DNA from: Baffinella frigidus
Taxonomy: Eukaryota; Cryptophyceae; Cryptomonadales; Baffinellaceae
Length of the DNA stretch: 12,877 nucleotides
Assembly (NCBI GenBank): GCA_026770585.1
Contig: MU646325.1
Location: 625,214 to 638,090, forward strand
Reading direction: 5' to 3'
A model generated the notes under the pieces. The model saw only the letters and a program-made list of their open reading frames with translations, searched no databases and was not told where the DNA came from. Numbering within the stretch: position 1 is the first letter of the stretch; every line of letters begins with the position of its first letter. This document shows positions 9,574 to 12,877 of the stretch, piece after piece. The position numbers were made by a program, and so were the translations under genes.

Positions 9574-9741
9574 CCACCCTCCCTCTCACTATCTCTCTCT
9601 CGCGCGCGCACGCTCACTCTCTGTCGCTCTTTCTCTCATTCGCTCTCGCGCGCGCGCGCTCTCTCGCGCGCGATCTCTCTCATTCTCTCTTTCTCTCTTT
9701 CTCTCTGTGTGTCGCTCTCTCTGTCCGTCTCCCTCTCTCAG
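9574..9741. repeat. (CT)n microsatellite with CGCG runs
   Basis: CTCTCT tracts are interrupted by CGCGCGCG runs. ORFs over it are artefacts. The alternating CG stretches could adopt Z-DNA (inference). Confidence 0.95.
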
Positions 9742-9901
9742 ATGAGAAAGTCAGACAGAAGACAAAGAGAGCCACACAGAAACACACTCCTAACCCCCCT
9801 GACCCACTCTCTCCCTACGCCCCCGCCCCCGCCCCCCCTTTGAACCCCCCCTCACCTCTCACCTCCCGAGGACTCTGCAAGCTCGTTGTAACGGCGTACT
9901 A

Positions 9902-10018
9902 CAGAGGTACCTCGCTCATAAGAAACCGCCCCCTCCCAAGGACCACCATAGGGCCGTAGACATAAGCCTACAGTAGGGTCCTAGGGGGGGGCAGTTTCTT
10001 ATGAGCGAGGTACCCCTG
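9902..10018 (-). mobile_element. Foldback element family A, copy 4 (117 bp)
   Basis: Flanked by TA (9900-9901, 10019-10020), same orientation as copy 3. It begins 28 bp past the stop codon of the minus-strand gene, so it is probably in its 3' UTR or just beyond. Confidence 0.9.
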
Positions 10019-10046
10019 TAGGACAGACAGTAGAACCGAGGCCCCC

Positions 10047-11005
10047 TTACACGCGTCTCGTGCCCCCCGGGGACCTTGCCGGCTGATCTCGAGCGCCTGC
10101 ATCCCGAGGGACGACGGCCCCAGACAAGCCAGCTTCCTCAAGAGCATCCACCTTCCCAACGTATCCAAGCGACCCAGAGACTTGGCCAGAGCCTTGGCCC
10201 GACAACGCGTCGGCGGACCCCCGTGAACGGCGTCGACACCACACGACAGAAGCTGCGCCAGAACCTGCAACCAGCGCCACCCCGCCGACTGCGATCCCCA
10301 CAATCTCCCAAGTTGAGAGAACCGCTGTTTTGGAGAGGGCCGCTGTTCCGGAAAGAACGCAGTCCCCCACCGCGGTACTCCCCGGAACCGACTGAGGGTG
10401 TTCTTGTGGGCACGAAGAGCACTTCGCAGCACCACCAGAGTCCTTGTATGTCCCAGTAGGACACGCGGTGCAGAATCCCCCGCCGGCGGCATCCCCCCAG
10501 AAGCCCGGTGCGCAGCCGCAGCCGCTCGAGGCAGTGCTTCCCTCCGCCGATGCGGTGTTTGCCCCACAACTCGTGCAGGCACTGGAGTTGGCACCACTCG
10601 CGAACGAACCCGAAGGACACGCCGCACACGCTGCACTCCCAGTCGCGTCCTTGTACGTCCCCGCACCACATCCTGTGCAGGGTCCGCCGTCGCCCCCCGT
10701 GTACCCCAAGGAGCAGATGCACCCACTCGCCACGTTCCCCGTGGACCCGGCAGGACATCCACAGCGGATGCTTCCTTCAGCGGACACCGCATTGCTCGGG
10801 CACCTCGTACACACCGCGGAGCCCATGACACTCTTGTACGTCCCCGCCGTGCACGCCGCGCAGCTCCCCCCACTCGCCGCCGCATCCCCCGTGAAGCCAG
10901 CGGCGCACGCGCAGCTGCTCCTCGATATGTTCCCCTCCACCACGTTGATGGTTGTCCCGACCGAGCATCCGCAGAACACCACGGCAGGAAGGTGTTCGCC
11001 CATCT
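10047..11005 (-). CDS. Terminal exon: Cys-rich repeats, transmembrane helix, tail
   Basis: It starts after CCTCGCAG with (E)MGEHLPAVVFCGCSVGTT. Cys-rich repeats follow: GTYKSVMGSAVCTRCP, GTYKDATGSAACAACP, GTYKDSGGAAKCSSCP, with interspersed CxCxxGF/GYTG elements. A 24-residue hydrophobic helix (WEIVGIAVGGVALVAGSGAA..., about 10310-10239) is followed by CRRRSR and a Gly/Ser-rich tail, consistent with a type I orientation. The other two frames over this region are long because of high GC but lack domain features. Confidence 0.88.
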
Positions 11006-12304
11006 CTGCGAGGCAAGAGAGAGGGTGAGCAAGGAGCAAGGACCGTGTACGGTCGTCCTCCCAGCCCCCAGGTCGACCGAAGGGAGGTTTGCCCTACCCC
11101 CCATTTCTGCACGCCGAGAGCAGGAGCAAGCGTGAGGACACGCGGGGCCGGCACGAGAGACACAGTGGCGGAGCTCGGTGGGCAAGGACCGTTGGCATCG
11201 TCGCCCCGGCTTGAGGGGTTACCCAAACCCAGCTGCCTGACGGTTGTGTCGTCCTGCGGCGAGAAGCAACCCAGGATCACTGGCCGGTTGAGGATGGCAA
11301 GGTGGGGCGAGTGTGTCACTGAAGGGCGTCAGGTGCGCTGCGCTGATCCTCCACGTGGTGTTTGACTAGATTCTGGCTTCACGGGTCTCTGGCATCGATG
11401 CGCTCAAAACGTTGGCGGCGGCTGAGGCTTCCACCCAAAGGATGCAATCACCCAAGGGATGCAATCGCGCTGATTCCAACGTGGTGTTTGACTAGATTCT
11501 GGCTTCACGGGTCTCCAATGGGTCAGACCAGGGAGCTCATCCGTAGATTGTTCCCATCCCCCCAAGAGTGAGGTGGGCGTGATATGCGATGCGAGTGTAA
11601 TGTAAAGCACCAAAGTACCAAAGCAACAGCCTTGAGGCCCTCAATCTCTGGCGGCGGCTGAGGTTCGGCAGAAAGTGGCTCTCTAGGCGTGGGGTCAGAT
11701 TGCTCCATTCTGCAGGTCCCCGCCACGCCAGATTGGAGGAGGGGGTTGAATTTTTTAAACCATATCAGGATAGGGTTTGCAACTTTTGAAAACCACTGCC
11801 TTGAGGGGAAATTGACTTTTGGCAACCCCTTCCAAGAATCTGGCGTGGCGACACCCAGGTGTAGCCTTACCACTAGCCCTTGGAGGTGGCTCAAATAGTG
11901 CTCTGGAACGTTTTTGATTTACCTTGACATAGGGGTCTGATCCCACCCCGATGCAAGGTAAATTCGAAGACCTTCCAGGGCAATACTTGAGCCACTTGGG
12001 AGGGCTGGTGGTACCAGGAGAGCGCACATGTGATATAGCACGTATGATATCGCTCTCTCTCTCTCTCTTTCTCTCGCTGGTAACCTTACCAACAGGGCGC
12101 ACGTGTGATAGTTCCCACAGAAGACGGCGACGGCCGTCCTCCCAGCCCCCAGGTCGACCGAAGTGAGGTTCGCCCCCATCTCTGCGTGAGGAGAGAAGGA
12201 ACACGCGTGAGGAAACGTGGGGCCCCATCTTTGCACGCGGGGCGCAGGAACACGAGTGAGGACACGCGGGGCAGGAAAGAGAGAGGCGGTGGTGGAGCTC
12301 GGTG

Positions 12305-12340
<36 letters not shown>

Positions 12341-12435
12341 CAAGGACCATGAACATCGTCGCCCCGGTTTGAGGTGTCGCCTAGTCCAAGCTGCCCAGCG
12401 TCATTGGATCCCCAGCACTTGACGGTCGCATCGTC
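10047..12435 (-). CDS. RCC1-like / cysteine-rich (GCC2-GCC3) membrane protein, 3' exons
   Basis: Reading leftwards, exons 12435-12348, 12181-12090, 11253-11190 and 11005-10047 join in phase (an extra 11106-11044 exon is also phase-compatible). The first two give a classic RCC1/BLIP-II-like blade: DDATVKCWGSNDAGQLGLGD, RGDD, EMGANLTSVDLGAGRTAVAV, then YHTCALL. The third is a shortened blade (DDTTVRQLGLGNPSSRGDD). The last exon carries repeated GTYK...C..C units typical of ephrin-receptor-like GCC2/GCC3 repeats, one transmembrane helix and a tail of about 60 residues ending TAA (10049-10047). Inferred role: an extracellular propeller on a Cys-rich stalk at the cell surface; ligand unknown. The N-terminus lies beyond the window or right of 12435. 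Function beyond architecture is not claimed. Confidence 0.78.
11044..11106 (-). pseudogene. Copy of exon B head, optional exon
   Basis: After GTGCAG it reads EMGGRANLPSVDLGAGRTTV, then diverges where exon B continues with AVFCGNYHTCALL. A G/GTCC donor would keep phase to the last exon, so it may be an exon. More likely it is a truncated exon B copy upstream of the last exon's own EMGEHLPAV head. Confidence 0.5.
11190..11253 (-). CDS. RCC1-like exon C, shortened
   Basis: It is homologous to exon A with about eight residues missing in frame (the KCWGSNDAG part). Acceptor CCGCAG and donor G/GTCCTTGCC are retained with the same phases. It could be a real shortened blade or a decoy copy. Confidence 0.55.
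11721..11856. repeat. Inverted repeat around CGCCACGCCAGATT
   Basis: CGCCACGCCAGATTGGAGGA...GGGGTTG on the left pairs with CAACCCCTTCCAAGAATCTG...GCGTGGCG on the right. Possibly a decayed foldback element. Confidence 0.65.
12015..12036 (-). pseudogene. Decoy tail of RCC1 exon B with donor
   Basis: The minus strand reads TATCACATGTGCGCTCTCCT-G/GTAC, a diverged copy of YHTCALL plus donor, downstream of exon B in gene orientation. Confidence 0.7.
12050..12076. repeat. (CT)n microsatellite
   Basis: A CTCTCT tract (GA on the gene strand) separates exon B from its tail copy. Confidence 0.93.
12090..12181 (-). CDS. RCC1-like exon B
   Basis: The acceptor is CACGCAG and the donor GTAAGG at 12089. 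It reads (E)MGANLTSVDLGAGRTAVAV, then FCGNYHTCALL, phase 1 in and phase 0 out. Head-like and tail-like copies lie on either side in the flanking introns. Confidence 0.8.
12222..12236 (-). pseudogene. Short copy of RCC1 exon B head
   Basis: Minus-strand GTGCAAAGATGGGGCC resembles the exon B start after its acceptor. It lies upstream of exon B in gene orientation. Confidence 0.45.
12307..12337. repeat. (GA)n microsatellite
   Basis: About fifteen GA units lie just past the exon A donor (CT on the gene strand). Confidence 0.95.
12348..12435 (-). CDS. RCC1-like exon A
   Basis: The acceptor is CCGCAG, the exon starts GACGATGCGACC, and the donor follows CATG/GTCC. It reads DDATVKCWGSNDAGQLGLGD, then TSNRGDDVH, phase 0 in and phase 1 out. 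KCWG and GQLGLGD are hallmarks of RCC1/BLIP-II-type repeats. Confidence 0.8.
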
Positions 12436-12877
12436 CTGCGGACCATTGGCCGGTTAAGGATGGAAAGTGGGGGTGAGGCTTTGAGGCGCGTGGTGTTTGA
12501 ACTTTAGGGCCGTTAGGTTCTTCGAGCTCCCAACATAGGCGGACACCGGAACTAGATTCTTGCTTCACGGTCATGAACCCCGAGACCTCCTGAACCATTG
12601 CCTCAATAAGTGTCAATAAGTGTCTCGAGACCTCCTGAACCATTGCCTCGAGACCTCCTGAACCATTGCCTCGAGGACTGTGGCCCGTGCCTCCCGGGAC
12701 GCCCTCGAGGCTTTGGTTCAGGAGACATGACGATCTCCTGGGTCTCCAGCCGTGAGGCGGTCTATGTTCATCTCGAAAGATAACTGAATCAGGTCCCTAA
12801 TTAGCGTTTTCATTTAATTAGGAGGCCTAATTGAATTTACTATGCCCTAACTAATTTATCCTATTAAACCTCCTATT
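12436..12877. other. Right end of window: upstream intron of the RCC1 gene or intergenic
   Basis: The left part is homologous to 11254-11390. Then come three 23-bp CGAGACCTCCTGAACCATTG-CCT units (12581, 12626, 12649), a CAATAAGTGT doublet (12604), an inverted copy (GAGGCTTTGGTTCAGGAG, about 12705) and an AT-rich tail with a TTAATTAGG/CCTAATTGAA near-palindrome (about 12816). No exon is supported. Confidence 0.6.

Larger units (their letters stand above)
11254..12089 (-). other. Intron between RCC1 exons B and C
   Basis: It contains a direct repeat of about 37 bp (11354-11390, 11480-11516; GGTGTTTGACTAGATTCTGG...), a 17-bp tandem pair (CCCAARGGATGCAATC, from 11431), an inverted repeat (11721-11856) and the exon B tail copy. 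No further exon is supported. Confidence 0.6.

Noticed and set aside
10398-11135. Long forward ORFs opposite the Cys-rich exon
   Set aside because: They are antisense shadows of a GC-rich exon with no independent features.
9968-11185. 405-codon minus-strand ORF, longest in the window
   Set aside because: It is mostly an alternative frame over the Cys-rich exon, with Arg/Ala/Pro-rich composition and no domain pattern; the 10047-11005 frame has the cysteine repeats and TM helix. Only its start contains a real-looking piece (the exon B head copy).
11773-11800. hAT transposon end suggested by CAGTGGTTTTCAAAAG on the minus strand
   Set aside because: Only one end is visible and there is no matching partner or 8-bp duplication.

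Overview
The window looks like nuclear DNA of a eukaryotic microalga or similar protist. Short exons are separated by repeat-filled introns, 7-bp telomere-like arrays (CCCTAAA and variants, the plant/green-algal telomere type) fill several introns, and there are TA-flanked foldback elements, long CT/GA/CA microsatellites, and no bacterial-style operons. Peptides encoded by the foldback elements remind me of predicted proteins from the prasinophyte Cymbomonas. That is recollection only and cannot be verified here.

Region 1 (785-7085, + strand) is the main result. Eleven short exons, all phase-compatible, join into about 275 codons that read as the C-terminal half of dolichol kinase (DOLK, the CTP-dependent ER enzyme that makes dolichyl phosphate). 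Evidence includes an RK-x-x-H motif, a DERDTG segment, the LTHIYLLLG helix, the VGVGD...GTYWGK and RTVEGT parts of the CTP-binding motif, and the C-terminal LEAFTDQIDNLVLP signature. Only about 828 of 6,301 bp are coding. The N-terminal half must lie to the left of the window.

The introns contain many truncated copies of the neighbouring exon edges. Copies of exon heads with their acceptor sites lie upstream of the true exon. Copies of exon tails with their donor sites lie downstream. At least 18 such decoy exon edges are visible in DOLK.

Region 2 (7086-10046) is a roughly 3-kb convergent intergenic stretch. It holds three complete copies of a 117-120 bp palindromic TA-flanked element and a diverged relative; a fourth complete copy lies in the DOLK intron at 6727. 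It also holds a third small inverted-repeat element, two CT microsatellites, and one weakly coding-looking minus-strand block (8440-8670).

Region 3 (10047-about 12435, - strand) is the 3' end of a second gene. It has RCC1/BLIP-II-like beta-propeller exons, then a cysteine-rich run of GCC2/GCC3 (ephrin-receptor-like) repeats, one transmembrane helix and a short tail, so it is probably a surface type I membrane protein. It arose partly by tandem duplication of about 470 bp including introns, and it shows the same exon-head-upstream, exon-tail-downstream copies as DOLK. The right end (12436-12877) holds a 23-bp tandem repeat and an AT-rich tail with no gene I can support.

The two genes are functionally unrelated and converge. 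What unites the window is its genome behaviour: repeated duplication across exon/intron borders, heptamer arrays, and small palindromic elements that in places abut splice sites.
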